Shown here: in pieces, positions 8,617 to 17,578 of the stretch
Layout: each line of letters starts with the position of its first letter
Numbering within the stretch: the stretch's first letter is position 1
Assembly: GCF_003143775.1 (NCBI RefSeq)
Contig: NZ_QFRJ01000002.1
Coordinates: 144,501-208,500, forward strand
Reading direction: 5' to 3'
DNA: 64,000 nucleotides
DNA from: Brumimicrobium oceani
GTDB taxonomy: Bacteria; Bacteroidota; Bacteroidia; Flavobacteriales_D; Crocinitomicaceae
The notes under the pieces: generated by a model
Seen by the model: only the letters and a program-made list of their open reading frames with translations
What the model was told of the DNA's origin: nothing
Databases searched by the model: none
Translations under genes and position numbers: made by a program

Positions 8617-9558
8617 CTACTTCGCCTTAATTGGCATTCCTACCATTCTTGCGTATACCGATGTGTATTTCGCTCCTAAGAAAATAATTTGCGAGATATA
8701 GAAAATCCATGTTAAAACGGCGAGCAAAATTCCAGCTACACCACTATTGGCAGCGAAAAAGAAATTGGCTAAATAATAATTCACTGCCAGTTGACCCAGA
8801 TACAACAATACCGAAGTAAAAAAAGCTCCTGCCATAGCCAGCTTCCATTTTACAATTCCATCATGCAAATATTTAAAGACAAGGGTAAATACTAAAAAGT
8901 TGATTGCAATTATTGAAAAGTGCTCCAATATGGAGAAAAGTATCTCTTGAAACAAGCTCCCATCTGATAGCACTCTCGATCCTACCCCGATCAAAATGGA
9001 TTGCGCGAAGTACATAATGATCACTATTGCCCCAAAAACAGCCATTAATCCAAAGGAAAGAAGTCTCTTTACTAATTCTTCGAGCACCACATTATAATGC
9101 TGAATAGGAACAATTCCAAAGAAAGTATTTAAGCTTTTACTTAAGGAATTGAACATTGCGGTTGAAATGAAAATCAGAAAAATGATACCCACAATTTGAA
9201 GAAAAGGTGTTCCACCCTTTCCAATTTCCCACTTATACATTAAATCCGTAAAGAAGGAAACGTCACTAATTCCCATGTTGCTTTCCATTAAATCCCCCAC
9301 TATGGCAATCACTTGATCCTGCCCCATGATTAAGCCGAAGGAAGTTACGGCCAAATAAATTATTGGAACCAGCGCGAAAATGGTGTAGTAAGCAAAAGCA
9401 GCACCATGCATAAAGCTATCGCCTTGAAAAAATTCTTTGAAGCTTATTTTAGTCAATTCCCAGATTTCAGGCCATTTTAACCTTCGCCCTCTGTTTTCAT
9501 CCTTCACCACTTGAATATCCTCCTGCTCTTCCTTTCTGTATGACTTGTCTTTAGACAT
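8617..9558 (-). CDS. YihY/BrkB-family inner-membrane protein
   Basis: Polytopic inner-membrane protein of the YihY/virulence factor BrkB family, formerly confused with RNase BN. Molecular function is unsettled. The 313-residue product has a charged cytoplasmic N-terminus (about 1-45), then about six hydrophobic segments. Family landmarks are FFQGDSFMHGAAFAYYTIFA, the GSRVLSDGS loop and NSGVAGILLAVLTWIFYISQ near the end. It is the last gene of a three-gene operon and overlaps the upstream ABC ATPase gene by 8 bases. Confidence 0.9.
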   Translation of the reverse strand: MSKDKSYRKEEQEDIQVVKDENRGRRLKWPEIWELTKISFKEFFQGDSFMHGAAFAYYTIFALVPIIYLAVTSFGLIMGQDQVIAIVGDLMESNMGISDVSFFTDLMYKWEIGKGGTPFLQIVGIIFLIFISTAMFNSLSKSLNTFFGIVPIQHYNVVLEELVKRLLSFGLMAVFGAIVIIMYFAQSILIGVGSRVLSDGSLFQEILFSILEHFSIIAINFLVFTLVFKYLHDGIVKWKLAMAGAFFTSVLLYLGQLAVNYYLANFFFAANSGVAGILLAVLTWIFYISQIIFLGAKYTSVYARMVGMPIKAK

Positions 9559-10480
9559 AAACTACGTTTGTCGGTATTAGTTCTTTATTGGCATATAGTA
9601 CAACTTCCTCCCCACCCTTCGATTCAAAATAATTCGCATAATACGGTCCCCTAAAACTAGAATACTTCCATTCTAATTGTATTTCAATCTTGTTATGATC
9701 GGGCGTTAATGAATATTCTGTTGGTCTAAATAAAAGTTGCTTTCCATCTAGATTAATCTTATTTAACTCTCCAAAAAAACTTCCCTCAAAGAAAGTCTTC
9801 GGTTCATGATAGGCTTGAAATGGTGTATACTCTGAAAAAACTTCTCCATTAGACATCACCAAAATTCTATCACTCCATGCTAAAGCTTCTGTTCCATCGT
9901 GTGTAACTAAAACAACTCCCATTTGTCTTAAATTCGCGAGCCTTCTAATATACTCCCCTATTTTTTTATTTAGATGCACATCTAAATGCGCAAAAGGCTC
10001 ATCTAACAGTAAACAACGGGGTTCTTTTGCCAATGCACATGCCATTGAAAGCCTTTGCTGCTCACCTCCAGAAATATCTTTGGATTTTTTATGGGCCAGA
10101 TCTTCCAATTCAAAAATATCCAATAATTCATCGGTAAATTCAAAACGCTCCGCCAAAGGTAAATGATGTAGTTGATTTGAAATGTTTTCTCTAACGGTGA
10201 AATAATCATCCAGTTCAAATAACTGATTGACTAGCGCTACTTCGGGATGACCTGGAATAAGCATGTTTTTAGCTTCGGGTACTTGACTTCCCTCTATAAG
10301 GACTTTTCCTTCATCCAATTGAATTAAACCCGCAATACATTTCAGTAATGTCGACTTTCCGGTCCCACTAGGTCCAACAATACTAATCACCTCACCGGGA
10401 GACAAATTAAAACTTACACTTTTAAAAACAAAGTTTTTGTTTGTGTAAGAATAAGCAATATTTTCAACTTCTAAAATCAA
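9551..10480 (-). CDS. ABC transporter ATP-binding protein
   Basis: ATPase subunit of an ABC importer-like system. Walker A is GPSGTGKST (about 36-44), the signature is ISGGEQQRLS (about 136-145), Walker B is CLLLDEPFAHLD (about 156-167) and the switch His is VTHDGTEAL. The last 80 residues (RPTEYSLTPDHNKIEIQLEW onward) look like the regulatory TOBE-type tail of iron, spermidine or molybdate ATPases. No permease or binding protein is adjacent, so the substrate is unknown. Its ATG overlaps the stop of the upstream gene by 4 bases and its stop overlaps the YihY-family start, so the three are translationally coupled. Confidence 0.88.
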   Translation of the reverse strand: MILEVENIAYSYTNKNFVFKSVSFNLSPGEVISIVGPSGTGKSTLLKCIAGLIQLDEGKVLIEGSQVPEAKNMLIPGHPEVALVNQLFELDDYFTVRENISNQLHHLPLAERFEFTDELLDIFELEDLAHKKSKDISGGEQQRLSMACALAKEPRCLLLDEPFAHLDVHLNKKIGEYIRRLANLRQMGVVLVTHDGTEALAWSDRILVMSNGEVFSEYTPFQAYHEPKTFFEGSFFGELNKINLDGKQLLFRPTEYSLTPDHNKIEIQLEWKYSSFRGPYYANYFESKGGEEVVLYANKELIPTNVVYV

Positions 10481-10908
10481 TCAATTAAGGATTTAGGAAA
10501 GTCTTGTATCGCGATATAAATTCCAGGTATAGGATTCGTTAAAGGCTCCATTTCTTCCAAATAAACTTTTAATTCAATGGCCTCTTCTTCCTTGTTGATT
10601 TCATATTTTAAAACCAAGGACTTCGAGCATGCCATTTGTGTTATTGCTCCATCCGCTCCTACAATATTAAACAATAGAACATTTTTGATTTCTTCAGCGA
10701 ATGTTTCTCCTCCTCGCTCTCCTTGAATTGTATAAGTCGCATTATCCATGACTTCGATGTCTTTCACATCCGTTGTAATGGACAATTCATCTTCCCAATC
10801 ATAAAAGCGATTATTTTCAGATTCATTTCCATCATGATGTGCTTCTGCAAACTCTGGCGAAAAATCGTAATTCATTTTATAAAAACGTGCTGTACACTTC
10901 ATAAACAT
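10477..10908 (-). CDS. Conserved hypothetical protein, first gene of ABC/YihY operon
   Basis: A 143-residue soluble, acidic protein that I do not recognise. It has no signal peptide or membrane helix and one Cys early in the chain (MKCTARF) plus another near residue 104. ATG 10908 and ATG 10902 (two codons later) are both possible starts. The ATGA overlap with the ABC ATPase gene argues for a real, co-regulated gene. Composition (many Glu, mixed beta propensity) gives no function. Confidence 0.7.
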   Translation of the reverse strand: MFMKCTARFYKMNYDFSPEFAEAHHDGNESENNRFYDWEDELSITTDVKDIEVMDNATYTIQGERGGETFAEEIKNVLLFNIVGADGAITQMACSKSLVLKYEINKEEEAIELKVYLEEMEPLTNPIPGIYIAIQDFPKSLID

Positions 10909-11035
10909 TCACTATTTAATATTTAAAGACTTAATTTTGACTTGGCAGATTAAGCCCTTTGAACTTTTCTCTTTTGTTATCAAAACCATGAAACAAAAAT
11001 ACGGACTTTATTAAATAATAATGCCTAAATCCCGA

Positions 11036-11989
11036 CTAATTAGCGAGGTTCTTATCCTTTAGTGATTTTAAAAAATAGATTAAATCCGCTTCCTCTTTTT
11101 TAGATAGAGTAAAAGCCTCTATAAGTGGACTTTTATTTCCATTCACCTCACCTCCTTTTGAATAATGTTTTATCACATCTTGTAGTGTTTCCAAAGATCC
11201 ATCGTGCATATAAGGGCTAGTAATGGAGATATTGCGCAATGTTGGCACCTTGAATTTACCTATATCCGCACTATCACCAGTAATATTGTATCGGCCCTGA
11301 TCTTCATAAACGGAATATAATCCATTATTTTGTAAAGAGTTATTTGTAAACCCAACTCCTCCATGACAATTGGCACAATTCAAAACGTCATCAAAAAGAT
11401 TAGCTCCTCTCACCAGCGCAGAATCCAAAATTAATCCATTCTTTTTCCAATCGTCATAGGGACTGTTTTCTTGAAAAATGTTTTTTTGAAATGCACTTAA
11501 AGCTCTAGTAAGTACAAATGGATCGAAACTTCTGTTGAATAAAATTTTGGCTAGGCTATCGTAGAGCAAAACATTACTCAGTTTTGGAAATAAATCCGTG
11601 ATTTCCCCACCCATTTCATTAGTGTCCTGCAGTGGGACTAAGGCTTGAATTTCAAGTGACTTAATTCCGCCATCCCACATAAATTTATCTTGATTTTTGA
11701 CATTCCAAAGTGTAGGTGAGTTTCTTTTCCCTCGGCGTCCATGAATACCTAAGCTAGATTTTTCACCATCAGTAAAGGCAAGTTTTGGATTATGACAAGA
11801 GGCACATGAAACCGAGTTATTGAGAGAAAGCCGAGGATCAAAGAACAACATTTCACCTAATTCAACGAGTAGAGAATTATAAACCAAGGTATCTAAAGGC
11901 ACAAATTGATATTTTTCAATCGTGCTATTATCGGTACACTGAATTAGAAATGGTAAACAAATAAGACCAATCCAATACCGCGTTTTCAT
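11036..11989 (-). CDS. Di-haem cytochrome c peroxidase/MauG-family lipoprotein
   Basis: Exported di-haem protein that reduces peroxides or performs MauG-like oxidations. The 317 residues begin with a lipoprotein signal (ICLPFLIQC, Cys18). Haem sites are CASCH (62-66) and CANCH (205-209). Typical family features are FFDPRLSLNNSVSCASCHNP, the NSPTLWNVKN block and SPYMHDGSLETLQDVIKHY. Its ATG shares one base with the stop of the upstream methyltransferase gene, so they form an operon. Whether it is a true H2O2 peroxidase or a protein-modifying MauG-type enzyme is open. Confidence 0.92.
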   Translation of the reverse strand: MKTRYWIGLICLPFLIQCTDNSTIEKYQFVPLDTLVYNSLLVELGEMLFFDPRLSLNNSVSCASCHNPKLAFTDGEKSSLGIHGRRGKRNSPTLWNVKNQDKFMWDGGIKSLEIQALVPLQDTNEMGGEITDLFPKLSNVLLYDSLAKILFNRSFDPFVLTRALSAFQKNIFQENSPYDDWKKNGLILDSALVRGANLFDDVLNCANCHGGVGFTNNSLQNNGLYSVYEDQGRYNITGDSADIGKFKVPTLRNISITSPYMHDGSLETLQDVIKHYSKGGEVNGNKSPLIEAFTLSKKEEADLIYFLKSLKDKNLAN

Positions 11990-12762
11990 TATACCTTTTT
12001 CCTTACTATATAGAGAATTTCTTTTGAAATTAAACGATAACGTTCGATATCGGCATCCGGAAATTCTTTTGAAGTCACAAACTCTTCTACCTCAAACCCT
12101 GCTCTTTTTAACCATTCTGGGTAATCTCTACCAAATAAACGAACGTGATCTTTCTGCCAGAAATGTTTTTCCCTTTCCTCTGGAGAAGTAATCGTTGGAT
12201 CTTCATAAGTTAATTCACGATTCAGGTCTTGAGGCACTTGAAAAATACCCCAACCTCCTGGCTTCATCACACGATTTAATTCGCGCATACATTGCATTGC
12301 GTCATCGACATGTTCTAAAACGTGGTTACAAAAAACGACATCAAAGCGATCATTCTCTAAAGGTATGTTGTGCAAATCGAAATGCATTTCTGCCAAAGGA
12401 GAGACCAAATCACCCGTAAGATAATTTAAGTTCTTTTGCTCTTTAAATTTTCCATGAAAACATTGTTCGGGCGCAATGTGTAGCACCTCTTGCTTATCTT
12501 TAAAGAAATTAGTTTCTTGCTGTAAATACAACCACATTAATCGGTGACGCTCTAATGTTAAATCATAAGGACATAAAACATTCTCACGGTGCGCGATATC
12601 GGATCCATAAGATAAAAACTTACTAAAAGAGCGTTCACAAACTGGGCAAGCTACTTTATTTCCTTTATAAAGTAAAGGCGCAATTCTTTTAAAAACGAAA
12701 CTTAATCGAATCAACAAAGGACGCGGCAAGGTATTGAGTAAAAACTTATATAATTTCTTCAT
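11989..12762 (-). CDS. Class I SAM-dependent methyltransferase with N-terminal zinc-binding motif
   Basis: Methyltransferase of unknown substrate. The 257-residue protein has an N-terminal basic/hydrophobic segment, then a putative zinc motif (ACPVCERSF, later LCPYDLTLERHRL) and a class I fold with VLHIAPE, a DLHNIPLENDRFDVVFCNHV core and MRELNRVMKPGGWGIFQVP. Two YR(L/I)xx-type C-terminal strands end the chain. It is first of a two-gene operon with the di-haem protein. A minus-strand -7 box TATTTTTG (12805-12812) with TTGT 20 bases upstream is a good promoter. A lipid, sugar or small-molecule acceptor cannot be chosen from the sequence. Confidence 0.88.
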   Translation of the reverse strand: MKKLYKFLLNTLPRPLLIRLSFVFKRIAPLLYKGNKVACPVCERSFSKFLSYGSDIAHRENVLCPYDLTLERHRLMWLYLQQETNFFKDKQEVLHIAPEQCFHGKFKEQKNLNYLTGDLVSPLAEMHFDLHNIPLENDRFDVVFCNHVLEHVDDAMQCMRELNRVMKPGGWGIFQVPQDLNRELTYEDPTITSPEEREKHFWQKDHVRLFGRDYPEWLKRAGFEVEEFVTSKEFPDADIERYRLISKEILYIVRKKV

Positions 12763-12804
12763 AATGTGGATGCGAATTTAATCAAATTACGTGTTTAAAG
12801 CACA

Positions 12805-12812
12805 CAAAAATA
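12805..12812 (-). promoter_or_regulatory. Promoter of methyltransferase/di-haem operon
   Basis: Minus-strand TATTTTTG with TTGT about 20 bases upstream; leader of about 40 bases. Confidence 0.5.
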
Positions 12813-12866
12813 TAAAGTTGAGGCACAATGTCACAATTTAATTTGAATAACGTATTTTTGTTGGTC

Positions 12867-13868
12867 ATGAAAGTTGTAATTGCTTTAGTTTTGAGTACAT
12901 TTTATTTCGGCTTTTTATTTGGCCAGAATGAACGACTTCCCTATGTAATGTTCTCAGAGAAAGCAGTGGTTCACACCTCTCTTTCCCTGAACAGCGCACC
13001 TTTTAAACTAAGTGATGATTTTAACGGTTTTAGCAAGTTAAGCTTTCAACATAATCTCAATCTTATTCAAGGTATTGGCTTGGCTTATCAGTCCTTTGCA
13101 CTAGAAATTAGCTACAAATTACCTGGCCATATTCGAAATACAGAAAAATATGGTAAAACTAAATATTTTGATTTAGGACTGCAGTTCAGTTACCAAAATT
13201 GGGACTTCACATTGGGGTTCCAAGAATATAAAGGATTTGGTATAAGAAATGCGCATATGATTTCCAACAACTTACCACTTTCTTCAGTAGGGTATTATTT
13301 GAATGGAAATATTAAATCTAGGGCTTTTGGTGTCAATGCCTACCGGTTTTTCAACCCTGAGCTTAGAATGAAGCCCGCTGTAGGAATTGTAGGAAGGTAC
13401 ACTTCCCCTGTACACGGTGCTTACTTACGACTTACTTCTAATATACATGGTATCTCTTCTCGAAATGGAATTATTCCGCAAGGCTATCTAAACACAACAT
13501 CGTCTATTCATAAGGCGAATACTATTTCTGCATTCGATTTTGGTGCTGTACCTGGCTATGCCTACATCAATAATCTCGAAGGGTGGCAATTTGGTGCTTT
13601 TATAGGCTTAGGTGCAGTAATTCAAACGAAATTTTACAATTTCAGTAATACCAATAGAGGCTTTTTAGGTTTAGCTCCTCGCCTAGACCTTAAGCTTCAA
13701 GCAGGCTATAACGTTGATAATTGGTTTTTGATGCTTACTTCTCAGTTTGATCAGAAAAGTATACGTTTTAAAGATTTTAAGTACAACCAGACACACTATT
13801 ACTTGAGATTAACCTATGGTTACCGATTTGACTATCAATTAAAATTATTTAAACGGAAAAAGCCCTAA
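12867..13868 (+). CDS. Outer-membrane beta-barrel protein, DUF4421-like
   Basis: Predicted outer-membrane barrel of 333 residues. ATG 12867 gives a standard signal peptide (MKVVIALVLSTFYFGFLFGQ); an earlier in-frame ATG at 12828 would add 13 residues before it. The mature part alternates polar and aromatic residues with many Gly and Tyr. A KYFDLGLQFSYQNWDFTLGF and FQEYKGF region resembles DUF4421 proteins. C-terminal strand YYLRLTYGYRFDY is barrel-like, followed by a short basic tail. A -7 box TATTTTTG (12853-12860) would place the transcript start almost at ATG 12867. No function is assigned. Confidence 0.72.
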   Translation: MKVVIALVLSTFYFGFLFGQNERLPYVMFSEKAVVHTSLSLNSAPFKLSDDFNGFSKLSFQHNLNLIQGIGLAYQSFALEISYKLPGHIRNTEKYGKTKYFDLGLQFSYQNWDFTLGFQEYKGFGIRNAHMISNNLPLSSVGYYLNGNIKSRAFGVNAYRFFNPELRMKPAVGIVGRYTSPVHGAYLRLTSNIHGISSRNGIIPQGYLNTTSSIHKANTISAFDFGAVPGYAYINNLEGWQFGAFIGLGAVIQTKFYNFSNTNRGFLGLAPRLDLKLQAGYNVDNWFLMLTSQFDQKSIRFKDFKYNQTHYYLRLTYGYRFDYQLKLFKRKKP

Positions 13869-13892
13869 GAACAATTTAATCTTAGGACTTTA
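13857..13892 (+). terminator. Possible terminator overlapping the stop of the barrel gene
   Basis: CCTAAGA (about 13864-13870) pairs with TCTTAGG (13880-13886), extended by AAG/CTT after one mismatch. The T-tract is weak, so the call is modest. Confidence 0.35.
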
Positions 13893-14159
13893 ATCTATAA
13901 TTTAAATGCCTATCCGGTACTTTGCTAGTAAATATATCTAATCAGGTATAAGATTAAGCGGTGAACAGACAAGATCCTTCACAAATTTCTATTTTCAACA
14001 AATTGAAAAAGAAATTTACTTCAGGATGCCATTAGGCTAGGAGCAGTTTAATAAATTACAATAGAAAATGGTTTTTTCTCAAATTTGACAAAATCCTTCC
14101 ATTGTTGAAAATCATAATTTTCACCAATGATCAGGATGACAGTTGTGGGAGTTAGGGGA

Positions 14160-14216
14160 CAAACGAGGGAAAAAAACAAAAGCGCCAGAGCTCTTTTGTT
14201 TTTTTTCCCTCGTTTG
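14160..14216. terminator. Long A/T-tract hairpin, bidirectional terminator candidate
   Basis: Arm 14160-14182 (CAAACGAGGGAAAAAAAC, then AAAAG) pairs with 14193-14216 over about 23 base pairs with one bulged T. The 10-base loop holds GCCAGAG. It lies between the convergent barrel and vWF-D genes. The rest of this 13869-14274 gap shows no gene; a 64-codon minus-strand frame here (14048-14242) crosses the hairpin and is rejected. Confidence 0.6.
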
Positions 14217-14274
14217 AAATATGCTGGTAAAGTTCCCGACAAGCATTATAATGTACTTAGAACCTTTTAAATTA

Positions 14275-15753
14275 TTATCTGCGTCCTCCCCTTGGAGGTG
14301 TTGGTCTTGGTGTAGTTCCAGTTCTTCGGGTGTTAGGCCTTGGGTTTGTATGTGGATTTGGACGGTGTGTTCTTGGTGGTGTCACGCGAACTCCTGTTCC
14401 AATAAAAATCGCTGGGCTAATTCTTATTTGAGAATTAGGTTTTTCTTCACCTTTTAGTTTATTCCCTGATTTATCCAGTTCTGGCTCTTGTGATCTTTTG
14501 ATTTCTTTTGGTGCCACATAATCATCTCTAAATGCAATTGGCTCTAAACCTAAATATCCATAATCATAAACCGCCTCGAATAAATCTTCCTCTGCTACAC
14601 CCGCCTCTCTTGCCTTGCGTAATCCTGTTTCAATCTGCTCATCATCGAGTTGCGCTAAAGTCAACAATTCTTTTGGATACCTTATACTGTCTGGTAAATC
14701 CGTCATTTGATTTCTTAACAAAGATGTTGAGTCGCTTAATTGAAATTGATTTCCATAATTTCTCGTAATGAAAAACAGCTCGGAAGAAACACGCGCTAAT
14801 ACTTCTGGATTTCTTCTGTTTGCTCCAAATATTTCTTCGCTTGTTTGAGCAGCAGTTTCGCGGGAAATCTCATTTTTCGCCTCTTCATCGTAAGCAACTA
14901 AGTCGTTTTTTCTATTCCCATCGTTATTTCCTAAAAGACCATAGTAGTCTTCATTGCAAGAAGGAACATAAATATTTAAATCGAATAACTTAGCATCTTT
15001 AAATGAACGCTCGCCAATACTTAACTGCTCGCCAGTTGGCCATTTCACAAAATACTTGCTGTTTTTGTAGTTTACTATTCCACCTTGCGGAAGCACTAAA
15101 TCCGTTTTTTCGGTTTGAATTTCTTGACCGTTTACGTGAATCATTTTTTCACCACTATCCTTTAAAACAGAAGTAAAGGTTAACAAATCGCCATTAACAT
15201 TCATTGCTACAGCACTATTTAAAGCAACGCTTTCACTTATTCTTTTTTGTTGTGTTTGAATCATGAAAGAATTATCATCAGAAGCTGTCAATAAATAATC
15301 ACCTGCGTTTTGAAAATCATAGGCTTCTCCGTCAAATGTTCTCATGTGAGGATCACCACTTGACTTTCCGTTTCTATTCATATCGCACTGTGTTGAGTTC
15401 AGGTAGTTTCTCCAATCTTCCCAATAAAAACGATCTCCTCTGTGCGTGTTTCTTTCGTTTTGCAATTCGCTTGCTGCTATTCTTTGCAACCTTTCCACAC
15501 GATGACTATCCATCGTTTGCAGCATTTCATAAGGTGTTTGATTTACATTACTTGGTCTTTCTGGTTGTTTTTCATGCATTACCAAAGCCGCCATACTTTC
15601 GTAAAGGTATTCTCCTTTAGTAGCGTTCCAAGTTTTAAGAATTTCTTTAATGTGGTCGGAATCTTGTCGTTGAAAAGGAACTGGTGCTGACTGAATATTG
15701 GCCCAAAGAGAAAAGGCGAATATCTGTGCGAGTAACAATGTATAGTATTTCAT
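14275..15753 (-). CDS. Secreted von Willebrand factor type D domain protein
   Basis: Predicted exported protein, 492 residues from ATG 15753 (MKYYTLLLAQIFAFSLWA signal peptide); a start 21 bases upstream would overlap the promoter. A vWF type D domain covers about 130-285: SGDPHMRTFDGEAYDFQNAG, with YYGLLGNNDGNRKNDL as its C-terminal landmark. A following 90-residue segment (LAQLDDEQIETGLRKAREAG) is helical. The last 35 residues are a Pro/Arg/Thr-rich basic tail (TPPRTHRPNPHTNPRPNTRR). Such D domains are found in adhesive or matrix proteins, so surface adhesion is a plausible inference, not a demonstration. No T9SS sorting domain is visible. Confidence 0.85.
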   Translation of the reverse strand: MKYYTLLLAQIFAFSLWANIQSAPVPFQRQDSDHIKEILKTWNATKGEYLYESMAALVMHEKQPERPSNVNQTPYEMLQTMDSHRVERLQRIAASELQNERNTHRGDRFYWEDWRNYLNSTQCDMNRNGKSSGDPHMRTFDGEAYDFQNAGDYLLTASDDNSFMIQTQQKRISESVALNSAVAMNVNGDLLTFTSVLKDSGEKMIHVNGQEIQTEKTDLVLPQGGIVNYKNSKYFVKWPTGEQLSIGERSFKDAKLFDLNIYVPSCNEDYYGLLGNNDGNRKNDLVAYDEEAKNEISRETAAQTSEEIFGANRRNPEVLARVSSELFFITRNYGNQFQLSDSTSLLRNQMTDLPDSIRYPKELLTLAQLDDEQIETGLRKAREAGVAEEDLFEAVYDYGYLGLEPIAFRDDYVAPKEIKRSQEPELDKSGNKLKGEEKPNSQIRISPAIFIGTGVRVTPPRTHRPNPHTNPRPNTRRTGTTPRPTPPRGGRR

Positions 15754-15771
15754 AGTTCTAAATTTATAATT

Positions 15772-15779
15772 CAAAGATA
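15772..15779 (-). promoter_or_regulatory. Promoter -7 box of the vWF-D gene
   Basis: Minus-strand TATCTTTG, a perfect TAnnTTTG, with a TTTTGG -33-like element about 20 bases upstream. It fixes the start at ATG 15753 with a leader of about 15 bases. Confidence 0.6.
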
Positions 15780-15798
15780 ATCAATCCAATATTTATAC

Positions 15799-15830
15799 CA
15801 AAAAAGCCCCGACGTAAACGCCGAGGCTTT
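15799..15830 (-). terminator. pckA intrinsic terminator
   Basis: Read on the minus strand, AAAGCCTCGGCG pairs with CGTCGGGGCTTT around TTTA (about 12 pairs, two wobbles) and is followed by a T-run. It sits between pckA and the vWF-D promoter. Confidence 0.8.
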
Positions 15831-15850
15831 CAGTATAATTTATGCGTAAT

Positions 15851-17467
15851 TTATTTCACCATTACCTTAGGTGCTGCACTCATAATTTCTTCTGAGGCAT
15901 CACTTTCAAAAGTTTCAAAGTTCTTCACAAATGCGTGTGCTAACTCATTCGCTTTTTTGTCGAATGCTGCTTTATCCTCCCAAGTGTTTTTTGGATTTAA
16001 AATTTCAGTAGGAACGTCTGGACATGTAGTAGGCATACTTAATCCAAATACATCATCCGTAATGAAATCTACTTTTTCCAACTCACCTGTAAGGGCTGCT
16101 GTGATTAAAGAACGTGTATATTTTAATTTCATTCTTGATCCTGTTCCGTAAGCACCACCAGACCATCCAGTGTTGATTAACCAAACATTCACATCATTTT
16201 TTTCAATTTTACTACCTAACATTTCCGCATACTTCGTAGGGTGTAAAGGTAAGAACGGTGCTCCAAAACAAGCTGAAAATACAGTTTGTGGCTCAGTAAT
16301 TCCGGCTTCTGTACCTGCTACCTTCGCAGTATAACCAGAGATAAAGTGATACATCGCTTGACCAGGCGTTAACTTTGAGATTGGAGGTAAAACACCAAAA
16401 GCATCACATGTTAAGAAGAAAATATTTTTTGGTTCGCTTCCTCTAGATGGAACCATAATATTGTCGATGTGATTAATAGGGTAAGAAACACGTGTATTTT
16501 GAGTTATTTTATCACAATCGTAATCTGGAGTTGAAGATTCACCGTGGAAACCGATATTTTCTAAAATAGCTCCAAATTTAATAGCTCCAAAAATTTGAGG
16601 CTCGTTTTCTGCTGAAAGATTGATTGTTTTAGCATAACAACCACCTTCAAAGTTAAATACACTTCCATTATCAGCCCATCCGTGCTCATCATCTCCAATT
16701 AAGCGGCGATCTGGATCTGAAGATAAGGTCGTTTTTCCTGTTCCTGATAAACCAAAGAATACTGCTGTATCTCCATCTTTCCCAACGTTAGCTGAGCAGT
16801 GCATAGATAAAACATTTTTTTCGTGAGGTAGAACAAAGTTCAATACAGAGAAAATCCCTTTCTTGATTTCTCCCGTATATCCTGTACCTCCGATGATAAT
16901 CATCTTCTTTGTGAAATCAATCACTGCAAAATTTGATTGTCTTGTTCCGTCTATTTCTGGATCAGCGAAAAAGTTTGGAGCACATACGATATGCCACTCA
17001 GGAACAAAATTTTGAATTTCTTCGTCGGTAGGACGTAAGAACATATTGTGCGCAAACATGTTTGACCATGGTAACTCAGTTACTACACGAATATTCATTC
17101 TGTAATCGTCATCAGCACAAGCATAAGAATCTCTAACATACATATCCTTACCAGTAAGGTATGCTTTCATTCTGTTGTAAAGTGCGTCAAATTTTTCAAC
17201 GTCAAATTTCTTGTTAATCTTTCCCCACCAAACAGCATCCTCTGTTTTGTCATCACAAACGATGAAACGATCTTCTGGTGATCTACCTGTAAATTTTCCA
17301 GTATTCACAGCGATTGCTCCTGAATCTGTCATTACACCTTCTCCTAGAAGAATTGTATCTTCTACTAACTCTGCTGGACTCATGTTCCAAAAAACATTTC
17401 CTAGGTTGTCTAATCCTATGTCCGACTTTAAATTGGTATTCGAACCTCTTTTACCAAATTCATTCAT
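15851..17467 (-). CDS. pckA: Phosphoenolpyruvate carboxykinase (ATP)
   Basis: Converts oxaloacetate plus ATP to phosphoenolpyruvate, the entry step of gluconeogenesis. The 538 residues are normal for the ATP-dependent enzyme. Key motifs are the signature NTGKFTGRSPEDRFIV near 55-70, metal-binding and kinase-1a GLSGTGKTTLSSDPDR (about 243-258), kinase-2 LIGDDEHGWAD, and ACFGAPFLPLHPTKYAEML. It is a single-gene unit: own promoter (minus-strand TAAATTTG at 17501-17508 with TTGA about 21 bases upstream) and own terminator. This suggests growth on amino acids or organic acids. Confidence 0.98.
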   Translation of the reverse strand: MNEFGKRGSNTNLKSDIGLDNLGNVFWNMSPAELVEDTILLGEGVMTDSGAIAVNTGKFTGRSPEDRFIVCDDKTEDAVWWGKINKKFDVEKFDALYNRMKAYLTGKDMYVRDSYACADDDYRMNIRVVTELPWSNMFAHNMFLRPTDEEIQNFVPEWHIVCAPNFFADPEIDGTRQSNFAVIDFTKKMIIIGGTGYTGEIKKGIFSVLNFVLPHEKNVLSMHCSANVGKDGDTAVFFGLSGTGKTTLSSDPDRRLIGDDEHGWADNGSVFNFEGGCYAKTINLSAENEPQIFGAIKFGAILENIGFHGESSTPDYDCDKITQNTRVSYPINHIDNIMVPSRGSEPKNIFFLTCDAFGVLPPISKLTPGQAMYHFISGYTAKVAGTEAGITEPQTVFSACFGAPFLPLHPTKYAEMLGSKIEKNDVNVWLINTGWSGGAYGTGSRMKLKYTRSLITAALTGELEKVDFITDDVFGLSMPTTCPDVPTEILNPKNTWEDKAAFDKKANELAHAFVKNFETFESDASEEIMSAAPKVMVK

Positions 17468-17500
17468 GATTTTAATTTTTACGTTGGGCTTTATATTCTA

Positions 17501-17508
17501 CAAATTTA
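17501..17508 (-). promoter_or_regulatory. pckA promoter -7 box
   Basis: Minus-strand TAAATTTG with TTGA about 21 bases upstream; the leader is about 30 bases. Confidence 0.5.
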
Positions 17509-17578
17509 AACGATATTAATCGCATATACTCAATATATTATGTATTTTATTCACAATGCTGTATTAAAAGGCGACAAA

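Noticed and set aside
9551-10480. Iron or molybdate importer identity for the ABC ATPase
   Set aside because: The TOBE-like tail is suggestive, but there is no permease or binding protein nearby to define the substrate.
14048-14242. 64-codon minus-strand frame
   Set aside because: It crosses the large hairpin at 14160-14216 and lacks family resemblance or coding character.
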